Positions 24,060-31,747 of a stretch of DNA of 32,043 bases are shown in pieces. Each line of letters starts with the position of its first letter. Positions within the stretch are counted from its first letter, which is position 1. The stretch lies in contig NZ_AOJH01000076.1 of assembly GCF_000337355.1 (NCBI RefSeq), positions 1-32,043 of the forward strand, in the 5' to 3' direction. This stretch comes from Halorubrum kocurii JCM 14978. Its GTDB lineage: Archaea > Halobacteriota > Halobacteria > Halobacteriales > Haloferacaceae. The notes under the pieces are model-generated. The model was not told where the DNA came from and ran no database searches. It saw only the letters and a program-made list of their open reading frames with translations. Made by a program: the position numbers and the translations under genes.

Positions 24060-25034
24060 TCAGAATCGACCGCCGGGGCCGCCCGGTCCTCTGGGGCCGC
24101 CAGGTCCCCTCGCGCCGCCCATCTGTATCCCGCCAGGGCCGCCCGCGGACCGCGCGAGGCTCTCGTTGCGCTTGCCGTACGCGAGCCCGATCGCGAAGCC
24201 GATCAGGTGCGCGAGATGCGCGATGCCGCCGACGCCGCCCGTGCCGGTCTGGATCACGAGCACGGCCGAGACGAGCGCGATCCCCCACGTCAGGTACTTG
24301 ATCTTCATGGGGATCACGAAGAAGAGGAGCACCTGCATGTTCGGCCGCCAGACGGTGAGCACGCCGAGGATCGCGAAGCCGGCGCCGCTGGCGCCGAGCA
24401 CGCCGACCGTCGGCGCGCCGGTCGCGATCGCGAACAGGACGTGGCCGAGGCCGGCGAGGATCCCCGCGCCGAAGAAGAACGCCACGAAGCGCCGGGAGCC
24501 GACCGCGCGCTCGACGAGGGGGCCGAAGAACAGGATCACGATGCTGTTGCCGATGATGTGGAACAGCCCGACCCGCGAGTGCGACAGCACTGAGGTCACC
24601 CACGTCCAGACGTTTCCGAGCGCGTCCGATCGGAGGACGAAGATCTGGCTGTGGGCGGCGTCGCCGAGGGTGAGCGTCACGGCCCACTGCGCGAGGAAGG
24701 TGATCCACATCGCCGCCAGCAGGGCGTACGTCGCGTTCCCGCGGAGGTAGCTGACGACCCCCCCCGTGCTGGTCTCGCGGTCGATCCGTCGCTTGATGCG
24801 GCCCGTGACGCCGGCCGATGAGCCGGAGCCCGACCCGCCCGAACTCCCCGACCCGCCCGCGTCGACGCTCTCGTCGAACCCGCTGTCGAAGACGCCGCCG
24901 GGGTCGTCCCACTCGGCGAGGCCCGGACAGTTGTGGTTCTCGGGCAGGCGGTGGTCGGCGCAGAACGTCTGGCCGCACCGTTTACACTGATACGGGAGGT
25001 TCTCGTACTCCCCACACACGTCGCACGTCGCCAT
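24060..25034 (-). CDS. Rhomboid-family intramembrane serine protease with N-terminal AN1-type zinc finger
   Basis: A 324-residue membrane protease. Residues 4-36 are an AN1-like finger (Cys4, Cys7, Cys17, Cys20, Cys25, His28, His34, Cys36). A Gly/Ser-rich acidic linker follows, then six or so membrane helices. The catalytic pair is Ser216 (GVLGASGAG) and His276 (HLIGFAIG), with the oxyanion-side motif HIIGNS (about 159-164). The C-terminal tail is a Gly/Pro/Arg repeat (GGPGG, GARGPGGPRG). AN1 fingers in eukaryotes bind ubiquitin-like or stress partners; here the finger may recruit substrates. It is co-transcribed with endonuclease V. Confidence 0.92.
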   Translation of the reverse strand: MATCDVCGEYENLPYQCKRCGQTFCADHRLPENHNCPGLAEWDDPGGVFDSGFDESVDAGGSGSSGGSGSGSSAGVTGRIKRRIDRETSTGGVVSYLRGNATYALLAAMWITFLAQWAVTLTLGDAAHSQIFVLRSDALGNVWTWVTSVLSHSRVGLFHIIGNSIVILFFGPLVERAVGSRRFVAFFFGAGILAGLGHVLFAIATGAPTVGVLGASGAGFAILGVLTVWRPNMQVLLFFVIPMKIKYLTWGIALVSAVLVIQTGTGGVGGIAHLAHLIGFAIGLAYGKRNESLARSAGGPGGIQMGGARGPGGPRGPGGPGGRF

Positions 25035-25057
25035 TACTCCCCCTTACAGGGGCGCTC

Positions 25058-25063
25058 GTAAAG
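25058..25063 (-). promoter_or_regulatory. TATA-like box of the rhomboid/endonuclease V operon
   Basis: The minus strand reads CTTTAC, centred about 27 bases before the ATG at 25034. Confidence 0.5.
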
Positions 25064-25146
25064 CGGTTTGGCTCTTTACGCGGTTTATCGTGAGTCGGTC
25101 GGCGGCCCTGCTGATGACTTATAAACCGTCTCTGATGGTATCGCCG

Positions 25147-25282
25147 CGAACACCTCTTAAGACCCAGCTACTCGCTCATAAGTGGTTGACTACGGATCGG
25201 CGGCGAACACCTCTTAAGACCCAGCTACTCGCTCATAAGTGGTTGACTACGGATCGGCGGCGAACACCTCCAAAGCCCCAGC
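25147..25282. repeat. 57-bp tandem repeat (two full copies plus a degenerate third)
   Basis: Copies at 25147-25203 and 25204-25260 are identical; a partial third copy (25261-25282, three mismatches) runs into the inverted-repeat module. Each unit starts CGAACACCTCTTAAG and contains CTCATAAGTGG. There are no unique spacers, so this is not a CRISPR array. Confidence 0.95.
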
Positions 25283-25383
25283 CGGGAGGACTCGATGCGC
25301 TCGCTGCGCTCCTCGTTCGTTCGCTCCGCTCACTCACTGCGGTGCTTACGTCGCGCGTCTTCGTCCTCCCGGCTGCCCCTTTG
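25271..25383. repeat. Inverted-repeat module (13-bp perfect arms, extended imperfectly)
   Basis: CAGCCGGGAGGAC (25279-25291) pairs perfectly with GTCCTCCCGGCTG (25363-25375). CAAAG/CTTTG at the outer ends extends the arms to 21 bases with three mismatches. The loop is CT/GC-rich. It could be a miniature mobile element or a structured RNA. Confidence 0.85.
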
Positions 25384-25432
25384 AACCCCGCCCCGCCAGC
25401 ACAGCAACCGCACCTCACGCCTCCCCAGCCTC

Positions 25433-25480
25433 GTCGGGCGCGTCTTCGGGCTCCCTTCGGTCGCCCTCGTCGCGCCCGAC
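25433..25480. repeat. Second inverted repeat (10-bp arms)
   Basis: GTCGGGCGCG (25433-25442) is the exact reverse complement of CGCGCCCGAC (25471-25480). It follows the first module and may belong to the same element. Confidence 0.75.
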
Positions 25481-25540
25481 TCCCTCGCGCGTGCGACTCG
25501 CGCCCAAGGGGCGCTCGTCGGCACGCGCCACCACACCGTA

Positions 25541-25590
25541 TTCACGTATAAACAGTCGCCGCAGCTGCGGTCGTTCACTTATAAATAGTC
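25541..25590. repeat. Duplicated TATAAA-bearing motif flanking a palindrome
   Basis: TTCACGTATAAACAGTC (25541-25557) and TTCACTTATAAATAGTC (25574-25590) are 33 bases apart and differ at two positions. Between them is the perfect palindrome CCGCAGCTGCGG (25559-25570). A related string, ACTTATAAACCGTC, occurs at 25118-25131. The second copy touches the aroD stop codon. Confidence 0.8.
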
Positions 25591-26293
25591 ACTCGCCTGC
25601 GTCGCCTTCCCGCAGCCCGTCGACGAGGTCTCTGAGCGTCGCGAGCGGGTACTGTCCGGGTGCGGTCGCGTTCGCGGGATCGACGGGCGCGTAACCGATC
25701 TTCGAACCGTAGATCGGGGTGACCGCACGAGTGTGGCGGCCGGGCTCGCCCATGCACATCGTCGCGACGCGGTGGCCGGCGGCGGTCGCCTCGTGGGTCG
25801 CCTCGATCATCGCGAGCGCGTCCGCCGGCGCGGTGGCGGTCGTCGCCAGCTTCCCCACGTCGCCCTCGCTCGCGGCGTCGGCGAGCAGGTCGACGAGCGC
25901 GGCGGACTCCGGCGTGGACTCGAAGTCGTGGACCGAGACGACCACGTCGACGCTCTCCTCGCGGGCCGCGTCGCGGAGCGCGGTTGCGTGCGACCGCTCG
26001 CCCTCGGGCGCGTTCCCGCGGAGGGCGGCCAGTTCGATGTCGACCGCGGCGACCGCGTCGTACCCGAGCGCGGTCGAGAGCGCGTCGAAGCGGGCGAGGT
26101 CGTCGGCCTCGCCGCCCTCCCACGATGCCCGGTTCGTGACGAGCAGCGGGAGCTCGCCGTCGTACGCGTCGAGCTGGGCGAGGGGGTCGCTGGCGAGGTC
26201 CATCCGGAACTCCACGGCGTCGGCGTCCTCGCGGGCGCGCGGCTCCTCCGAGAGGTCGGCCGTGCTCGCGGTCAGGACGAACTCCTCGAACAT
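25589..26293 (-). CDS. aroD: 3-dehydroquinate dehydratase, type I
   Basis: Shikimate-pathway enzyme that dehydrates 3-dehydroquinate through a Schiff base. A 234-residue TIM barrel with the expected residues: Glu28 and Arg30 in VEFRMD, His122 in VVSVHDFE and the Schiff-base Lys148 in VGKLATTA. The C-terminal loop has MGEPGRHTRAVTPIYGSKIGY in two pieces of the family motif. The start ATG at 26293 gives the full N-terminal strand (FVLTASTADL). It is a single gene, 78 bases downstream of TFB in the same direction. Confidence 0.94.
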   Translation of the reverse strand: MFEEFVLTASTADLSEEPRAREDADAVEFRMDLASDPLAQLDAYDGELPLLVTNRASWEGGEADDLARFDALSTALGYDAVAAVDIELAALRGNAPEGERSHATALRDAAREESVDVVVSVHDFESTPESAALVDLLADAASEGDVGKLATTATAPADALAMIEATHEATAAGHRVATMCMGEPGRHTRAVTPIYGSKIGYAPVDPANATAPGQYPLATLRDLVDGLREGDAGE

Positions 26294-26371
26294 ACGCGGG
26301 CGTTCCGCGGCCGGGGACTTAGCTGTGTGCGTCCGGCGGGAAGCGGAAGGCGTCGAAAAGCGCGGGGCGGC

Positions 26372-27346
26372 TCAGGCGACGAGGCCGTCCTCGGCCTCTA
26401 ACAGCTCGTGGTACCGGTTCCGGATGGTGACCTCGCTGATGTCGGCGACCTCCGAGACCGCGGCCTGCGTCGTCTTCTCGTTGGTGAGGAGCGCGGCGGC
26501 GTAGACGGCGGCGGCCGCGAGGCCGACCGGCGACTTGCCGGAGTGGACGCCCTTCTCCTTGGCGTTGCGGAGGAGGCTCTTCGCGCGCATCTCGGACTCC
26601 TCGGAGAGCTCCAGGTCGGAGGCGAACCGCGGGACGTACTGCTCGGGGTCGGCCGGCTTCACTTCGAGCTTGAGCTCGCGGACGACGTAGCGGTACGTGC
26701 GGGCGATCTCGGCCTTCTCCACGCGGGAGACGTCGGCGATCTCGTCGAGCGAGCGGGGGACGCCGGCCATCCGGGCGGCGGCGTACACGCAGGAGGTGGA
26801 GACGCCCTCGATGGAGCGGCCGGGGAGCAGGTCCTCGTCGAGCGCGCGGCGGTAGATGACCGAGGCGGTCTCGCGGACGTTGTCCGGGAGGCCCTGCGCG
26901 CTGGCCATCCGGTCGATCTCGCCGAGCGCCTGCTTCAGGTTGCGCTCCTTCGAGTCGCGGGTGCGGAACCGCTCGTTCCACTTGCGGAGCCGCTGCATCT
27001 TCTGGCGCTGGCGCGCGCCGAGCGACCGGCCGTACGCGTCCTTGTCGCGCCAGTCGATGTTCGTCGAGAGCCCCTTGTCGTGCATCGTGTTCGTCGTCGG
27101 GGCGCCGACGCGGCTCTTCTCGTCCTTCTCGCGGGAGTCGAACGCGCGCCACTCCGGCCCGCGGTCGACCGAGTCCGCCTCGACGACGAGCCCGCAGTCG
27201 GCGCAGACGCTCTCGCCGTGCTCCTCGTCGTTGATGACGTTCCCGCCGCACTCCGGACAGTTCAGCGTCTCGTCGGTCTGTTCCGATTCCGTCTCGTCGG
27301 TCTCTGTTCGGGAGCGACTCCCCCGCGTGTGTATTCGTTCACTCAT
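26372..27346 (-). CDS. tfb: Transcription initiation factor IIB (TFB)
   Basis: Archaeal general transcription factor that binds TBP and the BRE and recruits RNA polymerase. At 324 residues it has an N-terminal zinc ribbon (CPECGG and CADCGL), the B-finger/linker region (GPEWRAFDSREKDEKSRVG) and two cyclin-fold repeats, each ending in the usual VSRVEKAEIARTYRYV- and VADISEVTIRNRY-type helices. The protein starts MSERIHTRGSRSR at 27346; the open frame continuing upstream to 27664 is not coding. Haloarchaea carry many TFB paralogs; which one this is cannot be told. A leader of about 45 bases with a Gly-rich GAGGGGG tract near the ATG is present. Confidence 0.95.
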   Translation of the reverse strand: MSERIHTRGSRSRTETDETESEQTDETLNCPECGGNVINDEEHGESVCADCGLVVEADSVDRGPEWRAFDSREKDEKSRVGAPTTNTMHDKGLSTNIDWRDKDAYGRSLGARQRQKMQRLRKWNERFRTRDSKERNLKQALGEIDRMASAQGLPDNVRETASVIYRRALDEDLLPGRSIEGVSTSCVYAAARMAGVPRSLDEIADVSRVEKAEIARTYRYVVRELKLEVKPADPEQYVPRFASDLELSEESEMRAKSLLRNAKEKGVHSGKSPVGLAAAAVYAAALLTNEKTTQAAVSEVADISEVTIRNRYHELLEAEDGLVA

Positions 27347-27413
27347 GGCTAAACCCCCTCTCGGTAACTGAACACGGTCCGAGAGCGATCTTGTCCGATA
27401 GACGGCGGAACCG

Positions 27414-27424
27414 AACTTAAAACG
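27414..27424 (-). promoter_or_regulatory. TATA box of the tfb gene
   Basis: The minus strand reads CGTTTTAAGTT. Expected start is near 27392, leaving a leader of about 45 bases with a purine-rich GAGGGGGTT stretch (27350-27358) that could act as a Shine-Dalgarno-like site. Confidence 0.5.
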
Positions 27425-27535
27425 ACCGGAACGTGTCGCCGGAAACCCGACGAAAGGACACGATCTATCACGTGTTTTCGGAGATCGAGCACGAGGACCG
27501 AAACGCTTGGGCCGGCGGCGCGCGATCCGTTCTCC

Positions 27536-28312
27536 ATGACCGATCTCCGCGTCGTCTCGCTGGCGCCGAGCGCGACGGCGACCGTGGCCGCGATCGGCGC
27601 CGCCGAGGCGCTCGTCGGCGTCACTCACCACTGCGATCCCCCGGCGGACGCGGGCGCCGCGCACGGGACGGACTCCCCCGCTCCCGTCGGCGGGTGGCTG
27701 AACCCCGACCTCGACCGCGTCGCCGCTCTCGACCCCGACGCCGTCCTCACCAGCGACGGGTTACAGGCCGACCTCGCGGACGACTGCCGCGAGCGCGGGC
27801 TCCCCGTCCGCCACCGCGAGCCCGCGACGCTCGACGAGGCGATCGCGACCTTCGCCGCCCGCGGCGCCGACGTGGGGCGACCGGAGGCCGGCGAGCGCCT
27901 CGCCGCCGACGCCCGAGCGCGCCTCGACCGGGTCGCCGACGCGGTCGCGGACCGCCCGCGGCCGACCGTCTACTGCGAGGAGTGGTCGGACCCCCCGATG
28001 GCCGCCGGCAACTGGGTGCCCGACGCCGTGCGCGCCGCTGGCGGTCGGTACCCGTTCGTCGACCCCGGCGAACGCTCCCGCGAGGTCGACCTCGCGAGCG
28101 TTGAGGCGGCGGACCCCGACCACGTCGTCGTCCACGTCTGCGGTCACGGGGACCGGATCGATCCCGCGAGCGTCGAGGGCCGCGACTGGGCCGTCGACGC
28201 CCCTGTCCACGTGATCGACGACTCGCTGTTGAACCAGCCGAGCCCCGCCCTGATCGACGGCGTCGAGCGGCTGGCCGGCCTGTTCCACCCCGACATCGAG
28301 ACCTATTCTTGA
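27536..28312 (+). CDS. BtuF-like helical-backbone metal/cobalamin-binding protein, apparently cytosolic
   Basis: A 258-residue protein with the two-lobed fold of ABC-transporter receptors for cobalamin or iron chelates: RVVSLAPSATATVAAIGAAE at the start, ALDPDAVLTSDGLQADLADD, TVYCEEWSDPPMAAGNWVPD and HVIDDSLLNQPSPALIDGVE. It has no signal peptide, lipobox or Tat motif, so it should stay in the cytoplasm, unlike true transport receptors. No permease or ATPase is nearby. Its stop codon lies only a few bases from the end of the TnpB element, so the C-terminus may have been altered by that insertion. Confidence 0.83.
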   Translation: MTDLRVVSLAPSATATVAAIGAAEALVGVTHHCDPPADAGAAHGTDSPAPVGGWLNPDLDRVAALDPDAVLTSDGLQADLADDCRERGLPVRHREPATLDEAIATFAARGADVGRPEAGERLAADARARLDRVADAVADRPRPTVYCEEWSDPPMAAGNWVPDAVRAAGGRYPFVDPGERSREVDLASVEAADPDHVVVHVCGHGDRIDPASVEGRDWAVDAPVHVIDDSLLNQPSPALIDGVERLAGLFHPDIETYS

Positions 28313-28317
28313 CGTCC

Positions 28318-28353
28318 TCCCACGGCTAAAGCAGTGCAATTCCTCTCGTGGGA
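28318..28353. repeat. Left end of the TnpB element with degraded hairpin
   Basis: CCCACGGCTAAAGC (28319-28332) matches the other end. The expected pairing arm reads AGCAGTGCA here instead of AGCCGTGGG. A looser inverted repeat TCCCACG/CGTGGGA (28318-28324/28347-28353) may fold instead. Confidence 0.6.
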
Positions 28354-28359
28354 TATTGG

Positions 28360-29702
<1,343 letters not shown>

Positions 29703-29710
29703 GACGGTAG

Positions 29711-29740
29711 ATTATTATACTTTTAGTCTTAAAGTCTTTT
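29711..29740. promoter_or_regulatory. Bidirectional AT-rich promoter of the TnpB element
   Basis: On the plus strand ATTATACTTTTA (29713-29724) lies about 27 bases before the ATG at 29745. On the minus strand GACTTTAAGAC (29726-29736) lies about 28 bases before the GTG at 29702. Both spacings fit leaderless transcripts. Confidence 0.55.
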
Positions 29741-29744
29741 TGTC

Positions 29745-29876
29745 ATGCGTCCTAACATAGACATTTCGCACACGCTTGGTGGCCGAGTTAAGGACTACGC
29801 GGAAGCGAACGATCTGGGACTCTCAGAGGCATACACCGAAGTGCTAGAGGCAGGATTGGATAAATTGGAGAGTTGA
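29745..29876 (+). CDS. Small ribbon-helix-helix-like protein divergent from tnpB
   Basis: A 43-residue protein: a short strand (NIDISHTLG), a helix (GRVKDYAEANDLG), a turn and a second helix (SEAYTEVLEAGLDKLES). This is the layout of the Arc/MetJ/CopG ribbon-helix-helix DNA-binding fold, in which dimers bind operators. It lies inside the element, back to back with tnpB, and a TATA-like box sits about 27 bases before the ATG. It may autoregulate the shared promoter. Function is inferred from fold only. Confidence 0.7.
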   Translation: MRPNIDISHTLGGRVKDYAEANDLGLSEAYTEVLEAGLDKLES

Positions 29877-29926
29877 ATATCCAGCAAAGCGTAGTGCGCA
29901 CGTGTTACCGCAGTTGTCGGATTCAC

Positions 29927-29946
29927 CCCACGGCTAAAGCCGTGGG
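29927..29946. repeat. Perfect hairpin at the right end of the TnpB element
   Basis: CCCACGGCT-AA-AGCCGTGGG, a 9-bp stem with a two-base loop. It is typical of the subterminal hairpins recognised by TnpA transposases. It lies about 10 bases before the TATA box of the next gene. Confidence 0.85.
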
Positions 29947-29955
29947 CTCTCTCCT

Positions 29956-29964
29956 TGTTTATTT
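29956..29964 (+). promoter_or_regulatory. TATA box of the DUF84 gene
   Basis: TGTTTATTT is centred 29 bases before the ATG at 29989, right at the edge of the TnpB element. The insertion may have changed or provided part of the promoter. Confidence 0.55.
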
Positions 29965-29988
29965 GTAGCCCGCCGCGCGACCACGGGT

Positions 29989-30549
29989 ATGCGAGTTGGC
30001 GTCGGCAGCGGCAACCCGGTGAAGCGGCGCGCGGTCGAACAGGTCCTCGAGTCGTCGCGAGGGGCGGACCTCGTCGACCAGTCCGGCGAGGGGCCGACGG
30101 CCGTCACGGTCGAGTCGGTCCCCGTCCCGTCGGGCGTGAGCGAACAGCCGGCCGGCCACCCCGAGACGATCGCCGGCGCGGAGAACCGGGCCGCGGCCGT
30201 CCTCGACGCGGAGCCCGACACGTACGATCTCGCGGTCGGCATCGAGGGCGGCGTCGCGGGGTTCGACGGCGCGGACGAGGTCTTTCTCGTCATGTGGGCG
30301 GCGGTCTCGGACGGGTCGCGAGTCGGTCGCGGCGCGGGTCCGAGCCTCGAACTCCCGAGAGACGTCGCCGCGCGGATCGCCGGCGGCGAGGAGCTCGGCC
30401 CCGTGATGGACGACGTCCTCGACACGGAGGGAATCGCGAGGCGCGGCGGCGCCGCGGGCGCGCTCACGAACGGCCGCGTGGACCGCGCGGACGCCCTCGC
30501 GACGGCGGTCGCGGGCGCTCTCGGCCCGTTCGTCTCCGACCTGTACTGA
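29989..30549 (+). CDS. DUF84 / YjjX-type inosine/xanthosine triphosphatase
   Basis: A 186-residue house-cleaning enzyme that hydrolyses non-canonical purine triphosphates (ITP, XTP). The N-terminal motif VGVGSGNPVKRRAVEQVL is typical of the family. The second motif is DLAVGIEGGVAG, followed by the conserved MWAAVSDGSRVGRGAGPS and ELPRDVAARI. It lacks any membrane or signal segment. The start is supported by the TATA box. It stands alone next to the TnpB element. Confidence 0.88.
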   Translation: MRVGVGSGNPVKRRAVEQVLESSRGADLVDQSGEGPTAVTVESVPVPSGVSEQPAGHPETIAGAENRAAAVLDAEPDTYDLAVGIEGGVAGFDGADEVFLVMWAAVSDGSRVGRGAGPSLELPRDVAARIAGGEELGPVMDDVLDTEGIARRGGAAGALTNGRVDRADALATAVAGALGPFVSDLY

Positions 30550-30690
30550 CCCGGCACGGATCGCTTTCGACCGGACGGGGATCGACGTTCGAGGATCGTA
30601 CCGAAACCCGACGCACGTCTCCCCCCGTCCGACCCCGCTCACGGGGAAAAACCGCATGACAGCGGCGTGTTAACCCCGTCTACCAACCGC

Positions 30691-30698
30691 CTTATGAG
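30691..30698 (+). promoter_or_regulatory. TATA-like box of the small winged-helix gene
   Basis: CTTATGAG is centred 26 bases before the ATG at 30720. The rest of the gap 30550-30719 shows no gene. Confidence 0.5.
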
Positions 30699-30719
30699 GG
30701 GAGACGACCTGTACCGGGT

Positions 30720-30974
30720 ATGAGCACGGTCCAACCCGACGCGGTCGCCGTCGAGTCCGCCGGCCTCTCCGCGAAACAGGCGCGTATCCTGCGGTACCTC
30801 CGCGAGAACGCCGCGGATCAGACGTACTTCAAGTCGCGGCTGATCGCCGACGAGCTCGACCTCTCGGCGAAGGAGGTCGGCGCGAACATGGGCGCGGTCG
30901 CCAGCGCGGCCGCCGACATCGACGTCGAAAAATGGGGGTACTCGTCGGGGACGACGTGGATGGTCACGACCTGA
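30720..30974 (+). CDS. Small winged-helix protein (haloarchaeal DUF7123-like)
   Basis: An 84-residue protein dominated by one winged-helix fold: LSAKQARILRYLRENAADQT, KSRLIADELDLSAKEVGANM and the wing WGYSSGTTWMVTT. It resembles a family of short haloarchaeal proteins of this type; the exact family name is from memory. Probably binds DNA. It is a single gene, convergent with the tandem winged-helix protein. Confidence 0.78.
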   Translation: MSTVQPDAVAVESAGLSAKQARILRYLRENAADQTYFKSRLIADELDLSAKEVGANMGAVASAAADIDVEKWGYSSGTTWMVTT

Positions 30975-31016
30975 AAACGGCCGGAAGGGGGCGATTCGAC
31001 CCGGTGAGCGGCCGGT

Positions 31017-31634
31017 CTACGGGTCGTACGCGACCAGCGACGCCGCGTCGTCCGCGAATGCGACCGCCTCGGCGTCGAAGGAGTCGGCGTATCGGACCAC
31101 GAGCGTGAGCAGCCGCTCCGGCTCGGTGAGCGCGTACCCGTCGGTCCGGTCGAGGAGGCCGGCCGCTTCGAGGTCGGCGGCGGCGGTGCTCACCGTCGGC
31201 CGAGAGACGCCGAGTTCGGCGGCCAGGTCCGCGCCCGTCGCCGCCGGGTCGCGCAGCAGCGCGAGGACCATCCCGCGGGGCGTGTCGCGCCGGAGGTACC
31301 CGAGCGCGCGCTTGTCGAGGTCGTCGAACCTGGCGGCGGGGAAGTACCGGCGGTAGTCGGCGTCCTTCGTCGACTCGATCTCGCCCGCCTCCTCCAGCTT
31401 CCGGAGGTGGTACTGCGCCTCGCCGGTGCCGAGCCGGAGGTCGTCCCGGAGCTTCGAGAAGTGGGCGCCGGGCGTCGTCGGCACGTACCCGCGGATCGCC
31501 TCGCGGGTCTCGTTCGCGTCGCCCCCCTCGTCTTCCGACTCGGCGCTCGCGGCCCCGACGAACGGCGCGGCCGCTCCGATGGCGGCGAACCGCCGGAGCG
31601 TCTCGCGTTTCCGTCCGTCGATTCCGTCTGTCAC
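31017..31634 (-). CDS. Tandem winged-helix transcriptional regulator with a hydrophobic N-terminus
   Basis: A 205-residue protein. Residues 8-31 (RKRETLRRFAAIGAAAPFVG and following) look like a Tat-type signal or membrane anchor. Two winged-helix domains follow: about 44-100 (REAIRGYVPTTPGAHFSKLR; EAQYHLRKLEEAGEI) and about 105-180 (RGMVLALLRDPAATGADLAA; VSRPTVSTAAADLEAAGLL). The GTG at 31634 is chosen because a TATA-like box is centred about 28 bases before it. A DNA-binding protein carrying an export-like N-terminus is odd; the segment may instead anchor it to the inner membrane face. Confidence 0.78.
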   Translation of the reverse strand: MTDGIDGRKRETLRRFAAIGAAAPFVGAASAESEDEGGDANETREAIRGYVPTTPGAHFSKLRDDLRLGTGEAQYHLRKLEEAGEIESTKDADYRRYFPAARFDDLDKRALGYLRRDTPRGMVLALLRDPAATGADLAAELGVSRPTVSTAAADLEAAGLLDRTDGYALTEPERLLTLVVRYADSFDAEAVAFADDAASLVAYDP

Positions 31635-31657
31635 GGCGCGTACTAGTCGTCGCCCCG

Positions 31658-31667
31658 ACAAAAACAC
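31658..31667 (-). promoter_or_regulatory. TATA-like box of the tandem winged-helix gene
   Basis: The minus strand reads GTGTTTTTGT, centred about 28 bases before the GTG at 31634. It supports that GTG over a start at 31667, which lies inside the box. Confidence 0.5.
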
Positions 31668-31747
31668 TTCGTTCGGCGGTACTGGACGGTCTCGCGCGCC
31701 CGGCGGCGGTTACGAAGTCGTTACCGACGGCGTCGACGAGGCCCGGG

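Larger units (their letters stand above)
25035..25588. other. 554-base non-coding stretch rich in repeats
   Basis: It holds the rhomboid promoter (25058-25063), several TATAAA-like tracts, 57-bp tandem repeats, two inverted-repeat modules and a short duplicated motif. Open frames here are translations of the repeats and are not called as genes. Confidence 0.75.

Noticed and set aside
25147-25282. CRISPR array
   Set aside because: The repeats are directly adjacent with no unique spacers, and there are no cas operons; the Cas4-like gene is 10 kb away.
25090-25551. Plus-strand frame encoding 19-residue repeats
   Set aside because: The repeat unit of 57 bp is divisible by three, which keeps the frame open; the translation is Pro/Arg/Leu-rich with no protein-like features.
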